Source: Dietzia sp. ANT_WB102 (GTDB lineage: Bacteria; Actinomycetota; Actinomycetes; Mycobacteriales; Mycobacteriaceae). From it: DNA of 64,000 nucleotides. The stretch lies in NCBI RefSeq assembly GCF_008369165.1, contig NZ_VOBA01000002.1:186001-250000 (forward strand), in the 5' to 3' direction. Both the position numbers and the translations under genes were made by a program. Every line of letters begins with the position of its first letter. Position 1 is the stretch's first letter. This document shows, one piece after another, positions 1 through 8,664 of the stretch. The notes below the pieces were generated by a model that worked only from the letters and a program-made list of their open reading frames with translations, did no database searches and was not told the DNA's origin.

Positions 1-590
1 CGGCTGTCCAGCGACGGGCAGAAGCACTGACCCTGGCTCGCGGATGGTTTGCCGAGCGGGGCGCTGAATCCATGGTCGAGATGGCCGAGACGTTCCGCCG
101 GTGGCGCGCCTCGACCCGCGACGAGTACACGACCGCCGGGGTCGAAGAGGCCTTCGAGTTCGATGTCGACGGACCCGTTCGGGTCCGCGGCCGGATTGAT
201 CGGCTCGAGGCGACCACTGCGGGGCAGGTGATCCCGGTCGACGTGAAGACTTCCCGGGCGGCGGCCACCCATGCGGAGGCGATCGCGCACCCGCAGTTGG
301 CCCTATACCAACTCGCTGTGGCACACGGAGCAGTGCACTCCGCCGCCGGCCGGGAACCCGGCGGGGGGATCCTGCTTTACCTGGCGGGCAGGGAGGGGCG
401 GGCTCCGGCCGTGCGGATGCAGGATCCGCTCGGACCGGGCGCAGCCGAGCAGCTCACGCAGCGGGTGACCGAGGCTGGCCGCGCGACAATCGGGCCGTCT
501 TACTCAGCGAGGGTGGGCCAGTGGTGTGAGCACTGCGACGTCAAATCCAGCTGCCCCGCGCAGCCCGAGGGAGAGCAGGTGATCGGGTGA
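1..590 (+). CDS. adnA: AdnA, C-terminal part of helicase-nuclease subunit (partial)
   Basis: Only the last ~196 codons are present; the gene enters from the left edge and ends at TGA 588-590. The visible part is a RecB-type PD-(D/E)XK nuclease domain: the active-site strand VDVKTS (237-254), a following QxxxY helix (QLALYQ), and a Cys triplet C-x2-C-x5-C close to the C-terminus. That spacing matches the Fe-S cysteines of RecB/AddB-like nucleases; a fourth Cys would lie outside the window. The next gene overlaps by 4 bp (GTGA) and encodes the partner subunit, so the two are translationally coupled. Known role of AdnAB in mycobacteria: ATP-driven resection of double-strand breaks. The AdnA assignment rests on order and domain type, since the helicase half is not visible. 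Confidence 0.85.
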   Translation, partial: AVQRRAEALTLARGWFAERGAESMVEMAETFRRWRASTRDEYTTAGVEEAFEFDVDGPVRVRGRIDRLEATTAGQVIPVDVKTSRAAATHAEAIAHPQLALYQLAVAHGAVHSAAGREPGGGILLYLAGREGRAPAVRMQDPLGPGAAEQLTQRVTEAGRATIGPSYSARVGQWCEHCDVKSSCPAQPEGEQVIG

Positions 591-3500
591 CCACGACGAT
601 CGACCCCGAGGCGATCGCCGACGCGCTCGGGATCCACCGGCCGACCCCCGAGCAGGCTGCGGTGATCGCGGGTCCGACGGAGCCGACACTTGTCCTGGCT
701 GGCGCAGGTGCCGGAAAAACCGAGACGATGGCCGCCCGTGTGGTGTGGCTGGTGGCCAACGGGTACGCGCGCCCGGGGGAGATCCTCGGGCTGACGTTCA
801 CCCGCAAGGCGGCCCAGCAGTTGTCCCGGCGGATCCGCCGCCGCCTCGACGCACTCGCCCGGAGTCCGCTGTGCTCCGGCCCCGGATCGGCACCCGGAAT
901 CGCGGAGGCCATCCGCACCGAGGATCCGCAGATTTCGACCTACCACGCGTTCGCCGGAACGCTACTCGGGACGTACGGGCTCCTGGTCCCCGTCGAACCG
1001 GACTCTCGGCTCCTCACGCCCACCGCCGCTTTCCAGCTCGCGCACGAGGTGGTGTCGAGGTGGGAGAGCCCACTGACGACGGGATCGAGCCCCGGAAGAG
1101 TGACCCGGGACGTGCTCACGCTCAGTGGACAACTGTCCGACCATCTCGTGACCACCGACGACCTACGCGCCCACCCCGACCTGGTGACCACCCTCATCGC
1201 GACCCTGCCCCCCGGGCCGAGGCAACGCCAGACCCCCACCGCGTGGCTCGAGGAGACGGCGGTGGTGCAGGGCCATCGCGACGAGCTCGCAGACTTGGTG
1301 GACGCGGTCGCGGCCCGGATGCGCGCGGAGTCAGCGCTCGACCACGGTTCGCAGATGGCGCTGGCGGCCACGGTCGCCCGCGACCATCCCCAGGTCGGGC
1401 AGTCCGAGCGTCGGGCGTTCCGGGTGGTGTTGCTGGACGAATACCAGGACACCGGGCACTCGCAGCGGGTCCTGCTCGCATCGCTGTTCGGGGGCGGGGC
1501 GGGACCGGTCCCGTCGGTGACCGCAGTCGGTGACCCCATGCAATCGATATACGGCTGGCGGGGGGCCTCGGCATCCAATCTCGACCGATTCCGCGAGGAC
1601 TTCCCCTTGGCTGGAGGACAGCGATCGCACCTGCGCGAACTCACCACCTCGTGGCGGAATCCCCCGGAAGTGCTGACCCTGGCCAACCGGATCACCGCGC
1701 CGCTGCGAGATCGGCCGGGGTCGATCTCCGTGCCCGAGCTGCGAGCCCGGCCCGGCGCCGAGGCCGCCGACCTCAGAGTCGCAGTACTGGACACCGCGGC
1801 AGACGAGAGGGAATGGTTGGCCGACACGCTCGCCGCGAGGTACCGCGCGGCGGCCGAGACCGGCCACATCCCGACCGCGGCTGTCCTGGTACGTCGCAAC
1901 GGGGATTCCGCAGCGATCGCCGACGCGCTTGAAGAACGCGGCCTCGCCGTCGAGGTCGTGGGGGTCGGCGGGCTGCTCGACGTTCCGGAGATCGCCGACG
2001 TCGTCGCCTTGCTGACGGTGGTCGCCCGACCGGGAGCCGGCCCCGCATTGCTGCGCCTGCTCACCGGCTCCCGATTCTCACTCGGGGCCGCAGACCTCGC
2101 CGCCCTCTCCCGGCGCGCCTCGCAGCTGTCCCTGCGCCGATCCGCGGCTCCGAGTGGGGCGGTGACCGGGCTCGACGAACTGGAGGACATCCTCGACGGC
2201 ATCGCCAGGGGCGAGGAGATCGATTCGGCCGGGCTGGCCGACGCGCTGGCAGATCCTGGACCGGAGCGGTACTACAGCCCCGTCGGCGCCGCGCGTATCA
2301 GTGAGCTCGCGGGGATCATCTCGGGCTTGCGTTCGCGGTCCGCAGCACCGACCGCCCGATTGGTCGCAGCCGCCGAGCAGGCGCTCGGGCTGGACGCGGA
2401 GGTTCGTCTCCGTCAACGAGCAGGAGCAGGCGAGGCCCGAGAACAGCTCGATGCACTTCAGGAGGTCGCGGCGGGGTTCCGTGCGGACCGGGGGACAGGG
2501 CTGGACGCGTTCCTGTCCTACCTCGACCTCGCGCGCACGGTCGACGGCGGTCTCGCCCGCGGCGAGGTCGCCGCGACCCCGGGGCGGGTGCAGATCCTCA
2601 CCGTTCACTCGGCCAAGGGGCTCGAATGGGAGATCGTCGCCGTCCCGCACCTGGCGCAGGGGGTTTTCCCCTCGGACCAGGCGCCGCAAACCTCGGTGCG
2701 CACGGCGACCCAGCTTCCCGAGCTACTGCGGGGGGACCGCGAGTCCGAGGACAACCCGGGCGGTGTCCCTGTTCCCCGACTGGGCGAGGTGACCGACCGG
2801 AAACTCCTGCAGGAGGCCTTGACGAGCCATATCAAGCGGGTCAAGAGCCGCTCCCTCGACGAGGACCGTCGACTGTTCTACGTGGCGGTGACACGAGCCG
2901 AACAGACACTACTGCTTTCCGGGTCACACTGGATCGGGACGGCCGCCAAACCCAAGGGGCCCTCCGAGTTTCTCGAGGAGGTCATCGGAGCCTGCGGGGG
3001 AGACGACCCACTGGGCGAGATCGACCACCTCGTCGTCACACCCTCTCCCATCAATCCCGCGACGGTGACCACGGTGGAGGCCACATGGCCCCGGCCGGCA
3101 GCTCCGGACCGCGTCGCGGTCGCACGTGCGGTCGACGCGGCCGTTCCCGTGGACCCCGAGACCGAGGCCCCGCCGGAATCGGGGCCTGCGCGTCGCTGGC
3201 ACCTGGCCGCCGCAACGCTGCTGGCCGACGCTCGGCGGGCGGCCGAACAGCGCGACGAGGTGATCCTCCCGCGTCGACTGACGGCGGGTCAGATCGTCGC
3301 GTTGGCCTCCGACCCCCAAGAGTTCGCCGACCGCCTCCGCAGGCCGGTCCCTTTCCGACCCGACCGCTTCGCCCGGCGTGGGACCCGATTCCACGCCTGG
3401 TTGGAGCACCGCTTCGGAGCCACCCACCTGTTGGACCTCGACGATCTGCCCGGCGCCGGCGACCAGGGGGCCGTCGACGGACTGTCCGAGGCGGACCTGA

Positions 3501-3928
3501 CCGCACTGCAGGAGGCGTTCGAAGCGTCCCGATGGGCCCGCATGACCCCCGAGGCCGTCGAGGTGCCCTTCGAAGTGGGACTCGGCGAACACCTGCTGCG
3601 CGGAAGGATGGACGCCGTGTTCACTACCGCCGACGGTGATGGTGATGACGACGGCTGGATAGTCGTGGACTGGAAGACCGGACGGGTGCCCGCCGAACGG
3701 GACATGCCCGCAGTGGCACTCCAGTTGGCGGTCTACCGATACGCCTGGGCGAAGATCGCCACCGCACGACTGGGACGACCTGTTCCGCTCGAGCGCGTGC
3801 GTGCCGCGTTCCACTACGTACGGTCCGGTCAAACGATTGAACCGGCCGACCTGCCGGACGCCGATGAGCTACTCAAGCTCCTCGCCGAGCGGCCCGGCCG
3901 GGGCCGGTTGTTGTCCCGGGGCGGGTGA
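587..3928 (+). CDS. adnB: AdnB, UvrD-type helicase fused to RecB-like nuclease
   Basis: A 1113-residue SF1A helicase with a C-terminal nuclease. Seen: Walker A AGAGAGKT at ~38-45, Walker B LLDEYQD at ~284, motif III GDPMQSIYGWRGA at ~315, motif V TVHSAKGLEWE at ~672, motif VI region LFYVAVTRAEQ at ~763, and nuclease strand VVDWKTG at ~1026 followed by QLAVYRYAW. Length and layout match mycobacterial AdnB, the lead motor of the end-resecting AdnAB dimer. The GTG start overlaps the adnA stop. No Cys cluster follows the nuclease motif here, unlike in AdnA. Confidence 0.95.
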   Translation: MTTTIDPEAIADALGIHRPTPEQAAVIAGPTEPTLVLAGAGAGKTETMAARVVWLVANGYARPGEILGLTFTRKAAQQLSRRIRRRLDALARSPLCSGPGSAPGIAEAIRTEDPQISTYHAFAGTLLGTYGLLVPVEPDSRLLTPTAAFQLAHEVVSRWESPLTTGSSPGRVTRDVLTLSGQLSDHLVTTDDLRAHPDLVTTLIATLPPGPRQRQTPTAWLEETAVVQGHRDELADLVDAVAARMRAESALDHGSQMALAATVARDHPQVGQSERRAFRVVLLDEYQDTGHSQRVLLASLFGGGAGPVPSVTAVGDPMQSIYGWRGASASNLDRFREDFPLAGGQRSHLRELTTSWRNPPEVLTLANRITAPLRDRPGSISVPELRARPGAEAADLRVAVLDTAADEREWLADTLAARYRAAAETGHIPTAAVLVRRNGDSAAIADALEERGLAVEVVGVGGLLDVPEIADVVALLTVVARPGAGPALLRLLTGSRFSLGAADLAALSRRASQLSLRRSAAPSGAVTGLDELEDILDGIARGEEIDSAGLADALADPGPERYYSPVGAARISELAGIISGLRSRSAAPTARLVAAAEQALGLDAEVRLRQRAGAGEAREQLDALQEVAAGFRADRGTGLDAFLSYLDLARTVDGGLARGEVAATPGRVQILTVHSAKGLEWEIVAVPHLAQGVFPSDQAPQTSVRTATQLPELLRGDRESEDNPGGVPVPRLGEVTDRKLLQEALTSHIKRVKSRSLDEDRRLFYVAVTRAEQTLLLSGSHWIGTAAKPKGPSEFLEEVIGACGGDDPLGEIDHLVVTPSPINPATVTTVEATWPRPAAPDRVAVARAVDAAVPVDPETEAPPESGPARRWHLAAATLLADARRAAEQRDEVILPRRLTAGQIVALASDPQEFADRLRRPVPFRPDRFARRGTRFHAWLEHRFGATHLLDLDDLPGAGDQGAVDGLSEADLTALQEAFEASRWARMTPEAVEVPFEVGLGEHLLRGRMDAVFTTADGDGDDDGWIVVDWKTGRVPAERDMPAVALQLAVYRYAWAKIATARLGRPVPLERVRAAFHYVRSGQTIEPADLPDADELLKLLAERPGRGRLLSRGG

Positions 3929-3994
3929 TAGGCGACGATTCTTGTCGAAGACGGCAGGTTTCACTCGTGGGACCAGTCGCGGAAACGGAGTCCA

Positions 3995-5074
3995 ATGATC
4001 AAGAAGCACGCACTGTCGTCGCGGTTCCGTAGTAACGACACGCTGGATGAGAGCCCTGACCACGCGCTCGTCGGCGTGGTGAGTATCCCTGAGTACATCG
4101 GCGGCCCCTGGCGTCTGATCGGGAAGCGAGTCGCCATGGCCGTCGCGGCGTTGTGCCTGGGCGTGCTGGTGGTCTGGTTCGACCGGGGCGGCTATACCGG
4201 CGGCGGCGGCGCACACGGCGAGATGACGCTCGTTGACTGCTTCTACTACGCCACGGTCTCGCTCTCCACGACCGGCTACGGTGACGTCACACCGATCACT
4301 CAGCAGGCGCGACTGATCAACACACTTGTCATCACCCCGCTGCGCGTGGTGTTCCTCATCCTCCTCGTCGGCACGACACTGTCCGTGCTGACCGAGCAGT
4401 CCCGTCAGGCCTTTAAGATCCAGCGATGGAGAAGTCTCGTGCGTAATCACACCGTCGTCGTCGGCTACGGCACCAAGGGCAGGTCCGCCGTCGCGGCGAT
4501 GCTCGCCGACGACACCGCCCCCGACGACATCGTCGTCGTCGACACCGACCCCCAGGCGCTCAAGGCCGCGGCCGCCCACGGGCTGGTCACCGTCCACGGC
4601 TCCGCCACCAGGTCCGACGTACTCAAACTGGCGGGAGTCACCAGGGCCGCCGCTGTAGTGGTCGCCACCAACACCGATGACACGGCCGTCCTGGTCACTC
4701 TCACCGCGCGCGAGTTGGCGCCGAACGCCAAGATCGTGGCGACGGTCCGGGAAAGTGACAACAGGCATCTGCTCAAGCAGTCCGGTGCCGACTCCGTGGT
4801 GGTCTCTGCCGAGACCGCGGGCAGACTGCTCGGCCTGGCCACCATCACCCCGACCGTTGTGGGGATGATGGAGGACCTGCTCACCCCCGACGAGGGCTTC
4901 TCGATTGCAGAGCGTCGAGTCGAGGAATCCGAGGTGGGGGGCTCCCCGCGACATCTGACCGAACTCGTCCTGGGTGTCGTGCGCAAGGGCCAGCTCATCA
5001 AGGTCAACGAGCCCAAGGCGGATGCGCTCGAGAGCGGCGACCGGCTGCTCTACATCCGGATGGTCTCCAGCTGA
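3995..5074 (+). CDS. Two-TM potassium channel with RCK (TrkA-N) domain
   Basis: A 359-residue inner-membrane protein. TM1 lies at ~45-62 (from RVAMAVAALCLGVL), a pore loop carries the selectivity filter TTGYGD at ~93-98, TM2 is at ~108-130, and a Rossmann-type RCK domain starts at VVVGYGTKGR (~154), with acidic residue VVDTD ending strand 2. A TrkA-C-like segment follows. This is the MthK/Kch layout: four subunits make the pore and the cytoplasmic domains gate it with a ligand that cannot be read from sequence. ATG 3995 has GGAG five nt upstream. The same gene follows adnB in mycobacteria (Rv3200c, from memory). Confidence 0.9.
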   Translation: MIKKHALSSRFRSNDTLDESPDHALVGVVSIPEYIGGPWRLIGKRVAMAVAALCLGVLVVWFDRGGYTGGGGAHGEMTLVDCFYYATVSLSTTGYGDVTPITQQARLINTLVITPLRVVFLILLVGTTLSVLTEQSRQAFKIQRWRSLVRNHTVVVGYGTKGRSAVAAMLADDTAPDDIVVVDTDPQALKAAAAHGLVTVHGSATRSDVLKLAGVTRAAAVVVATNTDDTAVLVTLTARELAPNAKIVATVRESDNRHLLKQSGADSVVVSAETAGRLLGLATITPTVVGMMEDLLTPDEGFSIAERRVEESEVGGSPRHLTELVLGVVRKGQLIKVNEPKADALESGDRLLYIRMVSS

Positions 5075-5156
5075 GCCGCGGGGCAGACGGGTTCGTCGGG
5101 GAGGCCGGACTACGCTGATCGGCGCCCCTCGCGACCCGGTGAAAGGACCCCTCACG

Positions 5157-6083
5157 ATGCCGCTGGACTTCACCCTTGACTCCGACCCCGTTCTGTCCGT
5201 TGCGGCCCCCGACAGGGCGGCGCCCCTGCGGCAGGATGCCGAGAGTCTGGCCCGGGGCTGGGCGTCAGCCCGGGTTATTCGGGTGGACCGGCGCAACCGG
5301 TTCGCGATCGAGCCGGCCCCCGAAGATAAACAGCGGGTCCACCTTGAACCCGCTCTTGATCTCGCAGATTCGCTTCCCGATGATGCGGTGTTCCTCGGCC
5401 AAACCGAGGAACACCGACACATCTGGGCCGTCCCGGTGGACGAGCTCCCGGACGACCCGGCGGTGACCTCACTCCGGGAGTGCGGGGCCGAGCTGGTCGA
5501 CGGCGACGGGTCGCTGGCCACGCAGGCCGTGGCCCTGCTGGGATGGCATCGCGACAACGTCCGTGGACGCGACCGTGCCCACCACCCGCGCAGCGTCGAC
5601 GCCGGATGGGCGATCGAAGACCCGTTTCACGGAGGTCTCGAGTACCCGCGCACAGACCCAGCGATGATCTGCCTTGTCCACGATGGTGGGCGTCGAGTAC
5701 TCCTCGCCCACCAACCGATTTGGCCTGCGGGCATGTACTCGCACGTCGCTGGATTCGTCGAGGCGGGCGAGTCGCTGGAGGGCTGCGTCCGCCGCGAGGT
5801 CGCGGAGGAGGTCGGTGTGGTCGTCGACCGCGTGCGCTACTTGGGGAGCCAGCCCTGGCCGTTCCCCCGGTCCCTCATGGTCGGCTTCCACGCCATCGGC
5901 GACCCGGATGCGCCCATCGTGCTCGAAGACGAGGAGATCAGCGAAGCCGCATGGTTCGACGTCGACGAGGTGCGTGACGCACTGGCCGGCCGGGGTGACC
6001 TCGTGGTCGCATCTCCGGTGTCCATCGCACACGTGATGCTGCGCTCGTGGGTCTCGGCGGTCGACCGGGACGGTAGGGGCTGA
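5157..6083 (+). CDS. nudC: NudC-type NADH pyrophosphatase / RNA deNADding enzyme
   Basis: A 308-residue Nudix hydrolase. The Nudix box GFVEAGES...REVAEEVG is at ~198-220, followed by SQPWPFPRSLM, the signature that separates NudC (NAD(H)-cleaving) from other Nudix enzymes. The family cleaves NAD(H) to NMN(H) and AMP and removes NAD caps from RNA. ATG 5157 was chosen over more upstream in-frame starts because GAAAGGA sits ~10 nt before it and the upstream extension overlaps the channel gene. Odd: the segment just before the Nudix domain, where E. coli NudC has a four-Cys zinc ribbon, contains no cysteine pair. It converges with the mycoredoxin gene. Confidence 0.9.
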   Translation: MPLDFTLDSDPVLSVAAPDRAAPLRQDAESLARGWASARVIRVDRRNRFAIEPAPEDKQRVHLEPALDLADSLPDDAVFLGQTEEHRHIWAVPVDELPDDPAVTSLRECGAELVDGDGSLATQAVALLGWHRDNVRGRDRAHHPRSVDAGWAIEDPFHGGLEYPRTDPAMICLVHDGGRRVLLAHQPIWPAGMYSHVAGFVEAGESLEGCVRREVAEEVGVVVDRVRYLGSQPWPFPRSLMVGFHAIGDPDAPIVLEDEEISEAAWFDVDEVRDALAGRGDLVVASPVSIAHVMLRSWVSAVDRDGRG

Positions 6084-6118
6084 AACACAGAGTCTCAGCG
6101 ACCTACCGGGCGTGATCC

Positions 6119-6397
6119 TCAGACAGCGGCGAGTTCAGCGAGTTTCGCGCGCACCTGCGAGGCCGGGGGATTGGTGGCCGTGGTCCCGTCCGAGTACAGC
6201 GCAGTCGGGACGACCCGGTTGCCCTCGTTGACGCTCTCGACGAACGCGGCTGCCTCAGCATCCGCTTCCACGTCGATCTCGATGTAGTCGATCTCCTTCT
6301 CATCCAGCAGCTTCTTGAGCCGGGTGCAGAAAGGGCACCACGTGGTGGTGTACAGGGTCAGGGCGCCGGCATCGTTGTTCGTCGTCACATCGCTCAT
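6119..6397 (-). CDS. mrx1: Mycoredoxin (glutaredoxin-fold, CPFC)
   Basis: 92 residues with a thioredoxin/glutaredoxin fold. The redox motif WCPFCTRL is at ~18-25, a VVPT cis-proline loop lies near 60, and there is no targeting signal, so it is cytoplasmic. Mycoredoxin-1 reduces mixed disulfides between proteins and mycothiol. It lies between nudC and uvrD2, as in mycobacteria (Rv3198A, from memory), where the motif is CGYC; here it is CPFC as in classical glutaredoxins. I call it mycoredoxin from its position and lineage; a general glutaredoxin role is not excluded by sequence. Confidence 0.85.
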   Translation of the reverse strand: MSDVTTNNDAGALTLYTTTWCPFCTRLKKLLDEKEIDYIEIDVEADAEAAAFVESVNEGNRVVPTALYSDGTTATNPPASQVRAKLAELAAV

Positions 6398-6470
6398 GAC
6401 GGGGTGTAACGCGCACGAGCGTGGGAATCATCCCGGGGGAGGCCCGCAGCGGGATGTCCGAGCAAGATGC

Positions 6471-6476
6471 CACGAT
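6471..6476 (+). promoter_or_regulatory. Candidate -10 box for leaderless uvrD2 (CACGAT)
   Basis: CACGAT ends 6 nt before GTG 6483. The same hexamer occurs 7 nt before the starts at 11018 (minus) and 52392, where it seems to replace TANNNT. Confidence 0.4.
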
Positions 6477-6482
6477 GGAGGC

Positions 6483-8627
6483 GTGAGTGACATGTGGCGC
6501 GGCCAGGCGTCAGGCCGGGGAGTCGGTGCGGAGTCCGCCCTCGAAGGCCTCGACCCGCAACAGCGTCGCGCCGTGCTGGCACCGCGCGGCCCCGTGTGCA
6601 TCCTCGCCGGCGCCGGGACGGGAAAGACCCGCACGATCACCCGGCGCATCGCTCACCTGGTCACCACAGGGCATGTGCGCGGCGACCAGGTGTTGGCGGT
6701 GACATTCACCTCCCGCGCCGCCGGGGAACTGCGCATGCGGCTGGCGGGACTGGGCGTCGCGGACGCAGGCACCGGGCCTGTGCAGGCCCGCACCTTCCAC
6801 TCGGCCGCCCTTCGCAACCTGTCGTACTTCTGGCCGCGGGTATACGGGGAGGAGCCGTGGCAGTTGCTGGACGGGCAGTTCCGCGCGGTCGCTCAAGCCG
6901 TACGCCGTGTCGGGCTGGACCCCGCCACCGAGACAATCCGTGACGTCCTGACCGAGATCGGATGGGCCAAGGCGAGCCTGCTGACCCCGGATACCTACGC
7001 GGAGCAGGCCGTTTCCCTGGGCCGTGACCTGCCGGTCCCGGCCCCCGAGGTCGCTCGAGCGTTCCGGGCCTACGAGGACCTCAAGGTGTCCGGGCCGGTT
7101 CGGATGCTCGATTTCGACGACCTGTTGAGCCACATGGCAGAGCTCGTGGAGGACGTCCCGGCGATCGCCGAAGAGTTCCGGGACCGCTACCGCTGTTTCG
7201 TCGTCGATGAGTTCCAGGACGTCACCCCGGCCCAACAACGGTTGTTGACCGCGTGGCTGGGCAATAGGGACGACCTCACGGTGGTCGGGGACGTCAACCA
7301 GACCATTTACTCGTTCGCCGGCGCCGAGCCGGATTTCCTGCTCGGGTTCGCGGACCGCTACCCGGGCGCGACTGTCGTACGTCTGGAGTCCGACTACCGC
7401 TCGACCCCGCAGGTCGTGGAACTGGCCAACGCGGTGATCGGGGCGGGAAGCGGGCGCTTCCGCACCGCGGGACTGACTCTGCGCGGCATGCGTCCACCTG
7501 GGCCGGAGCCGGTTCTCGCGGAGTACCCCGACGAAGATGCCGAGGCCGAGGCCGTGGCGGGGGCTGTGGCCGATCTCGTCCACGGCGGCATGGATCCCTC
7601 GGAGATCGCGGTGTTGTACCGCGTCAACGCCCAATCCGAACGGGTCGAGGCGGCACTGGACGAGGCGGGCATCGGGTACCGACTCAAGGGTGGCGAGGGC
7701 TTTTTCGAGAGGTCCGTGGTGCGCCGGGCGATGTCGGCGATCGACCGGCTGATCGACGGCACTGATGAGGCGCGGTCTCAGTCGTATGCGCAACTGTCTG
7801 AGCCCACGGAGATCGTCGCCGTCATCCGGCAGACGCTCGAGCCCCTGGGCCTCACTTCCGCCGAGCCCTCCGGTGCCCAGGCGCGTGAGACCTGGAACTC
7901 GCTGAACGCGCTGGTGGGACTCGCGGAGGAGATCGCGACCGGCGAGGCACGACAGGGTCTGCTGCCGGTGGTCGCGGGACTACGGGAACGTGCGGCGGCA
8001 CGCCACGCCCCGGACGAGCGGGGCGTGACGCTCGCGTCGTTCCACGCCGCCAAGGGACTTGAATGGGATGCGGTCTTCCTCATCGGTGTCCACGAGGGAA
8101 GTCTGCCGATCAGCCACGCGATCAACGCCGGGCCGGACGCCATCGAGGAGGAGCGACGCCTGCTCTATGTGGGTGTGACCCGCGCCCGGGAGTACCTGAC
8201 GGTGTCGTGGAGCCGCAGTCGCCGCGCAGGCGGCCGGGCAACTCGTCGGCCCAGTCGGTTCCTCGACCCCGTCCGCCCGGCCCAGTCACCGGCCGGGCCT
8301 CGCCGATCCACCGACACGTCGGACAAGGGCAGGTGCCGCGGGTGCGGGGAGAAACTCACCGGGCCCATGCACCGTGCTCTCGGGCTGTGCCCGGAGTGCT
8401 CGGCGGAGGTTGACACCGGGCTGTTCGAACGACTGCGAGACTGGCGAAAAGAGACGTCGGAGCGCATCGGCAAGCCCGCTTACACGGTGTTCACCAACGA
8501 CACGCTCGCCCAAATCGCCCGTGAGCGGCCCACCGACACCCGCGCCCTGGGAAGGATCGGCGGGATCGGGGCGCACAAGCTGAGCGAGTACGGCGACGAC
8601 GTGCTGAAACTGATCCGCGCCACCTGA
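6483..8627 (+). CDS. uvrD2: UvrD2, SF1 helicase with Cys4 motif and HRDC domain
   Basis: A 714-residue 3'-5' DNA helicase. Walker A AGAGTGKTRT at ~41-50, Walker B VVDEFQD at ~240, GDVNQTIYSFAGA at ~270, SFHAAKGLEWDAV at ~520, and LLYVGVTRAREYL near the end of the motor. After it come a tetracysteine module (CRGCG...CPEC, ~618-640) and an HRDC domain ending at the C-terminus. This is the UvrD2 layout known from mycobacteria, where the Cys4 linker is important for unwinding. GTG 6483 fits a leaderless start; ATG 6492 with GGAGG 10 nt upstream is the alternative. In M. tuberculosis whiB7 follows this gene; here only 37 bp separate it from the convergent kinase gene. Confidence 0.93.
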   Translation: MSDMWRGQASGRGVGAESALEGLDPQQRRAVLAPRGPVCILAGAGTGKTRTITRRIAHLVTTGHVRGDQVLAVTFTSRAAGELRMRLAGLGVADAGTGPVQARTFHSAALRNLSYFWPRVYGEEPWQLLDGQFRAVAQAVRRVGLDPATETIRDVLTEIGWAKASLLTPDTYAEQAVSLGRDLPVPAPEVARAFRAYEDLKVSGPVRMLDFDDLLSHMAELVEDVPAIAEEFRDRYRCFVVDEFQDVTPAQQRLLTAWLGNRDDLTVVGDVNQTIYSFAGAEPDFLLGFADRYPGATVVRLESDYRSTPQVVELANAVIGAGSGRFRTAGLTLRGMRPPGPEPVLAEYPDEDAEAEAVAGAVADLVHGGMDPSEIAVLYRVNAQSERVEAALDEAGIGYRLKGGEGFFERSVVRRAMSAIDRLIDGTDEARSQSYAQLSEPTEIVAVIRQTLEPLGLTSAEPSGAQARETWNSLNALVGLAEEIATGEARQGLLPVVAGLRERAAARHAPDERGVTLASFHAAKGLEWDAVFLIGVHEGSLPISHAINAGPDAIEEERRLLYVGVTRAREYLTVSWSRSRRAGGRATRRPSRFLDPVRPAQSPAGPRRSTDTSDKGRCRGCGEKLTGPMHRALGLCPECSAEVDTGLFERLRDWRKETSERIGKPAYTVFTNDTLAQIARERPTDTRALGRIGGIGAHKLSEYGDDVLKLIRAT

Positions 8628-8664
8628 ACCCGCCCGCCACGGGTGCGCTCCGCACAGTGCGGGG

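Noticed and set aside
3869-5557. 562-codon open frame opposite the potassium-channel and nudC genes
   Set aside because: Antisense frame with composition of a shadow; both plus-strand genes have clear motifs.
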